A DNA stretch of 64,000 nt. Source: an uncultured Leptotrichia sp. (GTDB lineage Bacteria > Fusobacteriota > Fusobacteriia > Fusobacteriales > Leptotrichiaceae). The DNA is taken from positions 1 through 64,000 of the forward strand of contig CALEXX010000005.1 in NCBI GenBank assembly GCA_937925095.1. The letters run 5' to 3'. A program made the translations under genes and the position numbers. The notes under the pieces are model-generated. The model was given only the letters and a program-made list of their open reading frames with translations, searched no databases and was not told the origin of the DNA. Each line of letters starts with the position of its first letter. Position 1 is the stretch's first letter. Shown piece by piece: positions 45,648-54,447 of the stretch.

Positions 45648-45654
45648 GTATAAT
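45626..45654 (+). promoter_or_regulatory. Promoter of the AAA-ATPase-like gene (repeated promoter module, copy B)
   Basis: TGGACT (45626-45631), 17-base spacer and TATAAT (45649-45654), the same layout and almost the same sequence as the module before rmlD. Confidence 0.65.
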
Positions 45655-45711
45655 AATATAAAGGTTTAAAAAATAAACATACTATCAATATATTTTATGA
45701 AAGGAGCTGTT

Positions 45712-47340
45712 ATGAAAAAAATTCCAATAGGAGTAGAAGATTTTAAGGAAATAATAAGGGATAACTTTTATTATATTGATAAGACTCAGCATATTGAAGA
45801 GATTTTAAATGATGGCTCCAAGGTGAAACTTTTTACAAGACCTAGAAGGTTTGGAAAGACACTGAATATGTCAACTTTAAAATATTTTTTTGATATGAAG
45901 AATGCAGAAGAAAATAGACAATTATTTAAAGGATTAAATATCGAAAAATCTTCATATATATCAGAACAGGGACAGTATCCGGTTATTTTCATTTCCTTAA
46001 AGGGTATAAAGACAAATACCTGGGAAGAATACCTATCTAAACTGAAAAGCCTTATCAAAAGGCTATATAATGAATTTGAGTATATCAGATGTATCTTAAA
46101 TGAAAGCGAGAGAGACAGTTTTGATAGAATATGGTTACAGAAAGCAGGAGGAGATTACGAAAATTCATTAAGAGATTTAACAGCTTATCTGTACAAGTAT
46201 TATAAAAAAGAAGCAGTGCTGTTAATAGATGAATACGACAGTCCTCTGATTACGGCATATGAATATCACTATTATGATGAAGCTGTTACTTTTTTTAAGA
46301 TGTTTTATGGAGAAGCATTAAAAACAAATCCATATTTAAAAATGGGTGTAATGACAGGAATTATCAGAGTTATTAAAGCAGGTATATTTTCTGATCTCAA
46401 TAATTTGAGTATTTATTCTATTTTAGATAAGCAATATTCAGATTATTTTGGATTTACCCATAGTGAAGTTGAGAAAGCACTTGAAAGTTTTGATATGGCA
46501 TACGAAATTCCGGAGGTAAAATTATGGTATGATGGCTATAAATTTGGAAATTCAGAAATATATAATCCATGGAGTATTTTAAAATTTTTACAGAATAAGG
46601 AACTGGAAGCATACTGGGTAGGAACTTCGGAAAATTTTTTAATTAAGAAAATTTTGACGGATGCAAATTCAGGACTGAATAAATCTCTGGAAACATTGTT
46701 TAATGGAGAAAAGCTGGAGGAAGTAATTTCAGGAAATTCAGATTTATCATCTCTATTAGATCATCATGAGATATGGGAACTTCTTTTATTTAGTGGTTAT
46801 CTGACTATTGAAAGGAAAATAGAAAGAAATTTTTATTCCTTACGGTTGCCCAATAAGGAAGTAAAGGAGTTTTTTAAGGATGAATTTATAGATACTTCTT
46901 TTGGTACGAGCCAGTTTAAAAAAACAATGGAGGCATTAAAAAAGAGTGACATTTGCAATTTTGAGAAAAATTTACAGGAAATTTTATTGACATCTTCCAG
47001 CTACATGGATATGAAAACGGAAGATTTCTATCATGGTTTGATATTAGGGATGAGTCTTTACTTGGATAGTCAGTATTATATAACTTCTAACAAAGAAGCA
47101 GGACTGGGAAGATACGATTTACTGTTAGAACCGAAAAATAAAGAAGAAAGAGGTTTTATTCTGGAATTCAAGGTTGTTAAAAATAAAAAAGATTTAGAAA
47201 ATGTTTCTAAAGAAGCAATTGAACAGATAATAAATAAAAAGTATGATATTAATTTAAAAAGAAAAGGAATTAAGCAGATTACCCTTGTAGGAATTGCTTT
47301 TCATGGGAAACTGATTAAAGTTAGTTATATGGATATATAA
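45712..47340 (+). CDS. AAA-ATPase-like protein with C-terminal PD-(D/E)XK nuclease domain (DUF1703 type)
   Basis: A 542-residue member of a family common in anaerobes. The N-terminal part begins KKIPIGVEDFKEII and YYIDKT. The nucleotide-binding loop reads RPRRFGKT (43-50), and the Walker B-like stretch is LLIDEYDSP (about 170-178). The C-terminal nuclease core is GRYDLLLEP ... GFILEFKVV, with D and E-x-K near residues 468 and 485-487. The function is unproven; some see these as selfish or defence-related proteins. GAAAGGAG before the ATG at 45712 sets the start; an ATG at 45697 lies before that site. Confidence 0.85.
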   Translation: MKKIPIGVEDFKEIIRDNFYYIDKTQHIEEILNDGSKVKLFTRPRRFGKTLNMSTLKYFFDMKNAEENRQLFKGLNIEKSSYISEQGQYPVIFISLKGIKTNTWEEYLSKLKSLIKRLYNEFEYIRCILNESERDSFDRIWLQKAGGDYENSLRDLTAYLYKYYKKEAVLLIDEYDSPLITAYEYHYYDEAVTFFKMFYGEALKTNPYLKMGVMTGIIRVIKAGIFSDLNNLSIYSILDKQYSDYFGFTHSEVEKALESFDMAYEIPEVKLWYDGYKFGNSEIYNPWSILKFLQNKELEAYWVGTSENFLIKKILTDANSGLNKSLETLFNGEKLEEVISGNSDLSSLLDHHEIWELLLFSGYLTIERKIERNFYSLRLPNKEVKEFFKDEFIDTSFGTSQFKKTMEALKKSDICNFEKNLQEILLTSSSYMDMKTEDFYHGLILGMSLYLDSQYYITSNKEAGLGRYDLLLEPKNKEERGFILEFKVVKNKKDLENVSKEAIEQIINKKYDINLKRKGIKQITLVGIAFHGKLIKVSYMDI

Positions 47341-47341
47341 G

Positions 47342-47395
47342 AAAAATACTACCTTTCTGCAAGCTTTAGTGATTTTGCTTGAGGGTAGTATTTTT
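47342..47395. terminator. Bidirectional terminator between convergent genes
   Basis: AAAAATACTACC pairs with GGTAGTATTTTT over a loop of about 28 bases that holds a second small stem (gcaagc ... gcttg). It serves the ATPase-like gene (plus) and the phosphatase gene (minus). Confidence 0.8.
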
Positions 47396-47402
47396 ACTAT
47401 TA

Positions 47403-47867
47403 CTACATATTAAAATCATATTTCTTTATAAATTCCAGTAGGGCTTTGCAGCCTTTGACAACATCATTGTAAGTCGTGTCAAAATCATCAGTATACCATG
47501 GATCAAGAATATCCCTATCTTCCCCCGCATATTCAAGAAGTCGGTTTACCCTTCCTGAATATCTGTTTCGCAGAAATTTCTCAATATTTATAATATTACT
47601 TTCATCCATTCCTATAATATAGTCTGCCGACAGGTCATCATCATTTAAAATACGGGAATACATTCCAACAGTGCTTATCCCTTCCCTTGTAAGACGTTCC
47701 CTTGTACCTCTGTGGACAGGATTGCCGTGTTCCCATGAACTTGTAGCTGCTGAATCAATATAAATCTGCTGATTTAATCCTTCAGTATCGACCATTTTTC
47801 TGAAAACAGCTTCAGCCATTGGTGAACGGCATATATTTCCAAGACAGACAAATAGTACCTGTATCAT
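47403..47867 (-). CDS. Low-molecular-weight protein-tyrosine phosphatase
   Basis: A 154-residue enzyme with the P-loop CLGNICRS (residues 8-15, C-x5-R-S) at the N-terminus and the general-acid loop DPWYTDDFDTTYNDV near 125. The family also includes arsenate reductases, but the D-P-W/Y loop and length fit the phosphatase. In many bacteria it controls capsule or exopolysaccharide kinases; no such kinase is in this window. AAAGGAG precedes the ATG. Confidence 0.92.
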   Translation of the reverse strand: MIQVLFVCLGNICRSPMAEAVFRKMVDTEGLNQQIYIDSAATSSWEHGNPVHRGTRERLTREGISTVGMYSRILNDDDLSADYIIGMDESNIINIEKFLRNRYSGRVNRLLEYAGEDRDILDPWYTDDFDTTYNDVVKGCKALLEFIKKYDFNM

Positions 47868-47956
47868 TATTCAACTCCTTTCATTTCTAAAAAATTTTAT
47901 TATGTTTTTATTTTTATTATTTCTAATCACTATTTTACAGTTTTTCCCACAAACAC

Positions 47957-48685
47957 TTATTTCAGCTTACAGAATACTTTTCCAATATTGTTATGAATAA
48001 CAAGGTTTGCATAATCATCCTGAGATGTAACTGATTTATTAATAAGTATAAGATTTTTACCCCTGAAGTACTGAATCAGTGAAGCTGCAGGATAGACAAC
48101 TAGGGAAGTTCCACCAATAATAAGGGTATCTGCCTGTGACAGATGATAAATGGCTTCCTCAAAAATAGTCATATCAAGGCTTTCTTCATACAGCGTAACA
48201 TCAGGTTTAACAATCCCGTCACATTCAGGACAGTGTGGAACAGGATTACAAAGTTTTAAAAATTCATCAAGGCCGTACTTTTTACCACATGACATACATG
48301 TATTCTTGACAACGGAGCCATGTAATTTAAGTACCTTCCTGCTTCCGGCCATTTCATGAAGGCTGTCAATATTCTGAGTAATTACAGCAGTCAGCTTGCC
48401 CTTCTTTTCAAGTTCTGCCAGATAGTAGTGGGCAGAATTTGGTTTTGCATCAGGATAAATCAGATGTTTTTTGTAAAAATCATAAAATTCTTCAGGATAT
48501 TTCAGATACATTGTATGGGAAACAAGCTCTTCAGGCGATAAATGCCTGTCAAGTTTAATGCTGTACAGCCCATCGGCACTTCTGAAGTCAGGAATTCCAG
48601 ATTCCGTAGATACTCCTGCCCCTCCGAAAAATACAATTTTATTACTGTTATCAATTATTTCCTGAAGTTTTTCTATTTCATTCAT
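47957..48685 (-). CDS. cobB: NAD-dependent protein deacylase (sirtuin)
   Basis: A 242-residue Sir2 protein: GAGVSTESGIPDFRS (about 22-36, NAD binding), TQNIDSLHEMAGS, the catalytic histidine in KLHGS, a four-cysteine zinc site (CMSCGKKY ... HCPEC) and GTSLVVYPAA. It removes acyl groups from lysines with NAD+ as cosubstrate. AGGAG precedes the ATG. Separate from the phosphatase by 89 bases of AT-rich spacer with no clear terminator. Confidence 0.94.
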   Translation of the reverse strand: MNEIEKLQEIIDNSNKIVFFGGAGVSTESGIPDFRSADGLYSIKLDRHLSPEELVSHTMYLKYPEEFYDFYKKHLIYPDAKPNSAHYYLAELEKKGKLTAVITQNIDSLHEMAGSRKVLKLHGSVVKNTCMSCGKKYGLDEFLKLCNPVPHCPECDGIVKPDVTLYEESLDMTIFEEAIYHLSQADTLIIGGTSLVVYPAASLIQYFRGKNLILINKSVTSQDDYANLVIHNNIGKVFCKLK

Positions 48686-48802
48686 ATTTTTCTCCTATAT
48701 AAGCTGTGATTTTCGTAAGATGTTCACAGCAGATAAAACTGATTAGAGATGTTGTGTAATTATAAAATATTAATAATACACCCTGTAATTGCGTATATTT
48801 AA

Positions 48803-49735
48803 TTACAGATATTTCAGTTTTCCTTTAAAATCTTCCAATGTTTTGTAGCCTTTTTCATCCATTATTTCCTTCAGCTCACGGGTAACTCTTGAAAATACTT
48901 CAGTACCTTCCTTTTCAAGTGAAGTTCCAATTTGAATCATGCTTGCTCCACACAGAATATGCTCAAATGCATCACGGCCTGTAAGAACTCCTCCTGTACC
49001 GATAATCTGTATGGATGGATTTAAACGCTGATAGAAGGCGTGTACGTTTGCCAAAGCAGTAGGCTTTATATATTGCCCTCCGATTCCTCCAAAACCGTTT
49101 TTAGGCTTAATTACGACGCTCTCGTCATTGATTACAAGTCCATTTCCGATACTGTTTACACAGTTTACAAATGTGAGAGGAAATTTATTGAAAACAGCGG
49201 CCGCCTGATCAAAATGCACAATGTCAAAATATGGTGGCAGCTTTATTCCTAGTGGTCTGTCAAAATATTCAAACACTTCTGACAGAATCTGTTCAGTAGC
49301 CCGCAAATCATATGCCAGCTGAGGTTTTCCAGGCACATTTGGGCAGGACAGGTTCAGTTCTGTCGGACCTTTGAATCCGCTATCAATGACTTTTTTCATC
49401 AATATATGAATTTCTTCGGAAGACAGTCCCGTCATCGACAGAAAGAATGTACGCTCAGGAAGTCTTTCCTGCAGTTCCAGAAGATATTTAAGATAGTAGT
49501 CAATTCCGAGATTTGGCAGTCCCATAGAGTTTATACATCCAAGTTCAGTGTCATAATAACGTGGCTGAGGATTACCTTCTCTAGGATTTAATGTGGCACT
49601 TTTTGTTACAAAAGTTCCCGCTTCAGAGTGAATCATTTTCTCCAACTCATTACGGTCATAGCAGCACACTCCTGCGGCATTCATAAGACAATTTTCAAAT
49701 TCATACTTTCCTACATGTGTTTTTGTTGATGACAT
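48803..49735 (-). CDS. pyrD: Dihydroorotate dehydrogenase, class 1A
   Basis: A 310-residue cytosolic flavoprotein: LMNAAGVCCYD, FVTKSATLNPREGNPQPRYYD, SMGLPNLGIDYY, the catalytic-cysteine loop NLSCPNVPGKPQ, FVNCVNSIGNGLVI, GGIGGQYIKPTAL and IIGTGGV. Cysteine as catalytic base and the Leu-Ser-Cys-Pro-Asn loop define class 1A, which uses fumarate as electron acceptor and works without oxygen. AAAGGAGG precedes the ATG. No pyrimidine genes are next to it. Confidence 0.94.
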   Translation of the reverse strand: MSSTKTHVGKYEFENCLMNAAGVCCYDRNELEKMIHSEAGTFVTKSATLNPREGNPQPRYYDTELGCINSMGLPNLGIDYYLKYLLELQERLPERTFFLSMTGLSSEEIHILMKKVIDSGFKGPTELNLSCPNVPGKPQLAYDLRATEQILSEVFEYFDRPLGIKLPPYFDIVHFDQAAAVFNKFPLTFVNCVNSIGNGLVINDESVVIKPKNGFGGIGGQYIKPTALANVHAFYQRLNPSIQIIGTGGVLTGRDAFEHILCGASMIQIGTSLEKEGTEVFSRVTRELKEIMDEKGYKTLEDFKGKLKYL

Positions 49736-49761
49736 TTTAGGACCTCCTTTAGTTAGAAAAA

Positions 49762-51747
49762 TTATTTTTTAAATAAATCTATAATTTTAATTTTTATAGA
49801 ATGTGTTGTATTCTTTCTTTTACATAATTCCACGTATTCTTTTGCAATTAAGTATTTATTTTGAGGTTTTGTAACAAAATTTATTATTTCTTTTTTATTA
49901 GAAATAAAATTAATATCATTAGGAGTTATACAACTATCATCTCCTTTTAATTTAGAAGTTTTAGGATTTTGAATTAATTCAAAATGTTTAATGATATCTT
50001 TTAAATTATTTTCAGTACTTTTATTGATAGAATTTTTTACTGCTTCAAAATAATTTTCAGGATTAAGACAATCTTCAATTTCTGTTTCATCATATATTCC
50101 GTTTGTAAAAGGATTAACTAAATGAATTTCATTTTCTTTTTTTTGTAATCTCTTAAAAAAAAAGTTTGACTTATTCCCATTTTTTATATCAATAAGTGGA
50201 TTATTAAGTATATTTTGTGAGTCAGTATCAATTAGAAATAAAGCTTTACTTTGGATAATAGATATATCTGTTTTTTCGATCATAGATAAACATAATAATT
50301 GAAAAAGTTTGACTACATTACCGCAACCCCCAACAGGCAATATATTTACATTTATTTCTTCATTTAATATTTGTTCTAAATATATTTTATCGGTAATTCC
50401 TTCACAAATTATCCAGTTAACATCAGAATTATTTCGCATATATGTTAAAATACTAGCAGCTAAATCAAACATACTTTTTAATTCTATAATGTCAGGGTAA
50501 TATTTACGTTCTTCTAAATAATTATAAAAATTAAAAGTTGAAATATTGATATTATCTTTGTCTTCAGTATTAATATTAATATGCTGCATATTTCCTTGTT
50601 GAGTAATAGGTAAAAATCCATACCAATGAGTCGTTAGAATAATTTGCTGATTATATAGTGTAGATAATTCTTCTAACATTTGAAATTGTTTGAAGCAGTT
50701 TGATATATGCATACTAACTTCAGGCTCATCAATTGCTAAAATTGTCTTTTTTTCGGTTGCTTTTTCTCCATTTGTACTTAAAATAGAATAGGCAATATCT
50801 AACAGGGCTTTTCGTTGTTCTCCTGAACTGAGTTGATTTACTCTCTTTCCATTTCTTTTTAGTACTCTTAAAGGAAAATATGCTTCTAATATTTTTGTTC
50901 TTATATCTTTTGGAGTTAAAGATTTTTTTCCAAAATTTTGAAGATTTTCAAAACTATAAGTATTATCAATTTGAGATATTTTTTCATTAATTTCTCTAAT
51001 AAATTTATCCAAATGTCGATTTATAACTTCAACTATTGACATTCCCTTTGGATTAAGCTCTTCAATAATATATTTTTCTTTTAATATTTTTTCGATTTCA
51101 TCTAATAAATCTTTATTTAACATTAATTGCATTTTTTCAGATTCTAGTTTCATAAATTCATCTATAGATTGTTCAACAGGAATATAAAGGTAATTATAAC
51201 TATTGAAAAGTGCTTCTTTTAATTCTATAAGTTTTTTTTGCAAAGTTTCTTCAGTATAATCAAAGTGTTCTTTTATTTTTTCAGTCAAATCATGGTTAAA
51301 AGTAGAAAAATATACATTTTTATCCTCAAAATTTACTCCTAGTAAGATAAAGTTATGAGTTTTTTCATACTTTAATTTTAGTTCATCTCTGAAATTAAAA
51401 AATTTTTTAAAAGTATCACTTTTTAAGTTAGAATTAATATCTTCATTGGAATTCCAAAAATAGTCGCTGATAAAATCAAAAATTTCTTTATTATTTTTGA
51501 GAAATATTTCTTCCTTTTTGTCAATAAGAAAAATAAGACAAATAAAGGCTTCACTTTTTTTTCCCCCAATTGTAATATTCCATTCTTTATTATTTATTAT
51601 TGTGTCAATTGCTTCAAGAACTGCACTTTTTCCAACTCCATTATTTCCGACAAATACACTATATTTAAAATTTTCATCATTAGCAATAGGCACAAATTTT
51701 AAATTTTTATAATTTTTAAAACCTCTTATTATTACACCAGCTATCAT
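49762..51747 (-). CDS. OLD-like AAA ATPase with C-terminal TOPRIM nuclease domain
   Basis: A 661-residue protein: RecF/SMC-like ATPase with Walker A GNNGVGKS (about 34-41), signature LSSGEQRKALLDIA (about 305) and Walker B ILAIDEPEVSMHIS (about 335). A TOPRIM-like domain follows, with the conserved Glu in IICEGITDKIYLEQIL (near 448), GGCGNVV and the D-x-D in LFLIDTDSQ (near 505). OLD family nucleases of this build act in phage defence; some stand alone (class 1), others need partner helicases, and PARIS systems pair a similar ATPase with a TOPRIM-type nuclease. No partner gene is visible. The ATG has only a weak ribosome site. Codon use is CAA-rich and unlike the backbone. Confidence 0.83.
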   Translation of the reverse strand: MIAGVIIRGFKNYKNLKFVPIANDENFKYSVFVGNNGVGKSAVLEAIDTIINNKEWNITIGGKKSEAFICLIFLIDKKEEIFLKNNKEIFDFISDYFWNSNEDINSNLKSDTFKKFFNFRDELKLKYEKTHNFILLGVNFEDKNVYFSTFNHDLTEKIKEHFDYTEETLQKKLIELKEALFNSYNYLYIPVEQSIDEFMKLESEKMQLMLNKDLLDEIEKILKEKYIIEELNPKGMSIVEVINRHLDKFIREINEKISQIDNTYSFENLQNFGKKSLTPKDIRTKILEAYFPLRVLKRNGKRVNQLSSGEQRKALLDIAYSILSTNGEKATEKKTILAIDEPEVSMHISNCFKQFQMLEELSTLYNQQIILTTHWYGFLPITQQGNMQHININTEDKDNINISTFNFYNYLEERKYYPDIIELKSMFDLAASILTYMRNNSDVNWIICEGITDKIYLEQILNEEINVNILPVGGCGNVVKLFQLLCLSMIEKTDISIIQSKALFLIDTDSQNILNNPLIDIKNGNKSNFFFKRLQKKENEIHLVNPFTNGIYDETEIEDCLNPENYFEAVKNSINKSTENNLKDIIKHFELIQNPKTSKLKGDDSCITPNDINFISNKKEIINFVTKPQNKYLIAKEYVELCKRKNTTHSIKIKIIDLFKK

Positions 51748-52543
51748 TGTTTAAATTTGTATGATATATACATGTAGTATTTATCACATCCTCCTTTTTA
51801 TTTTTCTATTTTCAGTGTTAGATTTTATTTTATATTATATTCACTAGAAAATACTGTTTATTTAATTTATCTTCCAAATTTTTAAAACTATCATTATTTA
51901 GTTTTTCAATTCATATTAACTGAGTTATTATAAATTTTCTAAGTTCTGTCATTCGTTCAACCTCGTTTTTGATTAAAATAGCGTTGTAACTTTCCATATT
52001 TATAAGTATTGATATTTCGTTAAAAATCAAATAGTATCTTCACATTATCTTTCAAATTCTTGTTTTCTTCACATATTTAAAGCATAGTTGTTCTTTTTTT
52101 AAATCTTTTATAGAATTGAATTTTATAATTAATTCTTAAAAATTCTCTATTTAAATTTCAATTTAATAATAATTTCGAATAATATAGAATTTGAATTCTG
52201 GTAAAATCCAGAAAATAAATTCTATAGCTATGTTACTATTAGCAAATATTCCTCTATGTTGTTCTAATTTTGATAAAATTCTAATTGCATTGTTTCTTGT
52301 AAACCTAAAAATAAGATATTATTTTTATTTCTTAATCAGTTATTTAATAACAATAAAAGATTCATCTGTTTTATGTCTTGTAATATCGATAAAACTTATA
52401 TAATCATTTTAAAAATCTTCAGTATAAATTTGAATAGTAACTTTCTTTACATCTATTTTATCTTTTCTAATTTTTGACATTGAAATCCCCCTTTTTATTT
52501 ATACTAATAAACTATTTATAACAATTAATTAAATAATACATTC
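51748..52543. other. Gene-free stretch between guaA and the OLD-like gene
   Basis: This AT-rich gap of about 800 bases is mostly the KilA-N pseudogene. Between its end and the OLD-like gene lies a good ribosome site (aaaggagg on the minus strand, about 51790) with no matching long reading frame. It may be left over from a lost gene. No other conserved feature is visible. Confidence 0.5.
51890..52480 (-). pseudogene. Decayed KilA-N domain gene
   Basis: On the minus strand a start (MSKIRKDKIDVKKVTIQ) at 52480 breaks after 23 codons. Pieces of a KilA-N protein then follow in order but in shifting frames: NDYISFIDITRHKTDESFIV (52410-52340), AIEFIFWILPEFKFYII (52229-52178), NLNREFLRINYKIQFYK (about 52155-52085) and ESYNAILIKNEVERMTELRK (51995-51930). 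From memory these match the family's DYISLTDIAR, AFEFASWISPEFKLYII, NRELSKINYKI and ESYNAILI stretches. Many stops and frameshifts show the gene is dead. KilA-N proteins bind DNA and come from phages and mobile elements. Confidence 0.82.
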
Positions 52544-54088
52544 CTACTCCCACTCAATTGTTCCCGGTGGCTTAGAAGAAATATCATACACAATTCTGTT
52601 TATTCCGTTTACTTTGTTTATAATCTTGTTTGACACTTCCTCAAGGAATTCGTAAGGCAATTTTGACCATGTGGCAGTCATAAAGTCGATAGTATTTACC
52701 GAACGGATTGCAGCCACATATTCATATGTTCTCTGGTCTCCCATTACTCCAACAGTTTTTACAGGAAGCAATGTTACAAATGCCTGGTCTACCTTTCCAT
52801 AAAGCCCTTTTGCCATAAGCTCGTTAATAAAGATGTCATCAGCTTCCTGAAGTATTTTTACCTTGTCAGGCGTAACTTCTCCGATAACTCTTATTCCAAG
52901 CCCTGGTCCCGGAAATGGATGTCTGTTTATAATTGTGTCTGGCAGTCCTAATTCATGCCCAACTTTTCTTACTTCATCCTTAAATAATTCTTTTAGAGGC
53001 TCAAGAAGTTCAAATTTAAGGTCTTCAGGTAGTCCTCCTACATTGTGGTGAGATTTTATAGTATGAGAAGGTCCTTTTATAGACTGTGATTCAATAACAT
53101 CAGGGTAGATAGTACCCTGTGCAAGGAATTTTGCCCCTTCCTGTCCTTTAAGTTTTCTAATTTCTTCATTGAACACTTCGATAAATTCATTTCCAATAAT
53201 CTTTCTTTTGGCTTCAGGCTCATCCACACCTTTAAGCTTATTAAGGAATCTGTCTTTTGCGTCAACGAACACAATATTAAGGTCAAAATGCTCCTTATAA
53301 TATTCAAGGACTTTCTTTCCTTCATCCTTTCTCAGAAGCCCTGTATCCACAAACATACATGTAAGCTGTTTTCCTATTGCATTGTTAATCAGGACGGCAG
53401 CCACAGAAGAGTCCACCCCTCCTGAAAGTGCAAGAAGTACATGTTCGTCTCCTACAGTTTCTTTTATTGCTTCTGTTTTTTCCTGTATAAAGTTTTTAAT
53501 TTTCCAGTTTTTCTCACATTTACATATATTGAAAACAAAGTTTGAAATTATTTCAGTTCCGCATTCAGAATGAACTACTTCCGGGTGAAATTGCAGTGCA
53601 TAAATACCATTATTGTTTGTAATGGCTGCAATTGATGAATCTGTTCTGGCAATAATTTCAAAACCTTCAGGAAGCACAGTAATATGGTCATTGTGGCTCA
53701 TCCATATGCTTGAAGTTTTTGGAATATCTGAAAGAAGCGGATTTTTATCATCCAGTACTTCCAAAATTGCTTTTCCAAATTCCCTTGATTCAGCCTTTTC
53801 AACTTTTCCACCGTTAAGATGTGTAATAAGCTGCATTCCATAACATATTCCCAATATAGGAATTCCTAAATCAAAAACTGCCTTATCTGCAGTAGGCGAA
53901 TCTTTTTCATAAACTGAGGCAGGACCTCCTGAAAAGATTATCCCTTTGATTTTATCTTCTCCATTCTTAATCTGTTCAATGTCAACCATAGGTACGATTT
54001 CACAGTAAACTTCCATTTCCCTGATTCTTCTGGCAATAAGCTGGCTGTACTGCGAACCGAAGTCGACAATTATGATTTTCTCTTTCAC
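52544..54088 (-). CDS. guaA: GMP synthase (glutamine-hydrolysing)
   Basis: A 514-residue two-domain enzyme. The N-terminal glutamine amidotransferase has IIVDFGSQYSQLIARRIRE, FSGGPASVY, GICYGMQL (catalytic Cys about 80) and FHPEVVHSECG. The ATP-pyrophosphatase has the PP-loop LSGGVDSSVAA (about 220) and MCFVDTGLLRKDEG-like sequence. The C-terminal dimerisation domain ends YDISSKPPGTIEWE. It turns XMP into GMP. The start is a GTG at 54088 with AGAGGTG eight bases upstream. Backbone codon use. Confidence 0.96.
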   Translation of the reverse strand: MKEKIIIVDFGSQYSQLIARRIREMEVYCEIVPMVDIEQIKNGEDKIKGIIFSGGPASVYEKDSPTADKAVFDLGIPILGICYGMQLITHLNGGKVEKAESREFGKAILEVLDDKNPLLSDIPKTSSIWMSHNDHITVLPEGFEIIARTDSSIAAITNNNGIYALQFHPEVVHSECGTEIISNFVFNICKCEKNWKIKNFIQEKTEAIKETVGDEHVLLALSGGVDSSVAAVLINNAIGKQLTCMFVDTGLLRKDEGKKVLEYYKEHFDLNIVFVDAKDRFLNKLKGVDEPEAKRKIIGNEFIEVFNEEIRKLKGQEGAKFLAQGTIYPDVIESQSIKGPSHTIKSHHNVGGLPEDLKFELLEPLKELFKDEVRKVGHELGLPDTIINRHPFPGPGLGIRVIGEVTPDKVKILQEADDIFINELMAKGLYGKVDQAFVTLLPVKTVGVMGDQRTYEYVAAIRSVNTIDFMTATWSKLPYEFLEEVSNKIINKVNGINRIVYDISSKPPGTIEWE

Positions 54089-54130
54089 AATTTCACCTCT
54101 ATCTATAATTTTTTTATTAATTACTAATAA

Positions 54131-54159
54131 ATTATATATTATTTCATGTTAGAAATCAA
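54131..54159 (-). promoter_or_regulatory. guaA promoter
   Basis: On the minus strand a -35 TTGATT (54159-54154), 17-base spacer and perfect -10 TATAAT (54136-54131) lie 43 bases before the GTG start. No purine riboswitch core is visible in the leader. Confidence 0.68.
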
Positions 54160-54270
54160 TAATAATAAAAGAAAAGGTTATTCCGAAAAAAGAAATTTAC
54201 AATAAATTATGTTGCAAAAATGATATTTATGAATTCTTTAAAATTTTACAATTTAAAATATGAAATGAGC

Positions 54271-54366
54271 TTAGAAAAAATTATTGTCTGAGCCATCGGC
54301 GAGTTTATAATTTTTTTTAGCGAATGATTATTTTAAATAAGTAAAATTTTAGTAAATGAATAAGTA
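54271..54366. repeat. Dispersed hairpin repeat, copy R2
   Basis: Arms ttagaaaaaattat (54271-54284) and ataattttttttag (54307-54320) enclose the apex TGTCTGAGCCATCGGCGAGTTT (54285-54306). A 46-base tail (54322-54366) follows that is about 87% identical to 58469-58514 inside the MITE-like element. Apex and tail start also match copy R1 near 17022. It fills most of the 359-base gap between fbpC-like and guaA genes; apart from this repeat and the guaA promoter I see nothing else in that gap. Confidence 0.7.
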
Positions 54367-54447
54367 TCATTTTGCATTAAAAGTGCTGTAAATTTTCTCA
54401 TTTTCTTTTATAGAATAACCTTTTATATTTTCTTTTATTATCATTGA

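Noticed and set aside
45712..47340. The ATPase-like/nuclease gene as part of a multi-gene defence system
   Set aside because: It has its own promoter and terminator, and its neighbours are rmlD and a phosphatase; nothing ties it to a partner gene.
52191..52403. A 70-codon plus-strand frame in the pyrD-guaA gap
   Set aside because: It is antisense to the KilA-N pseudogene, which explains the sequence better.
54089..54447. A purine riboswitch before guaA
   Set aside because: The leader between promoter and start is only about 40 bases, and I see no conserved purine-aptamer core; the structured part upstream is repeat R2, outside the transcript.
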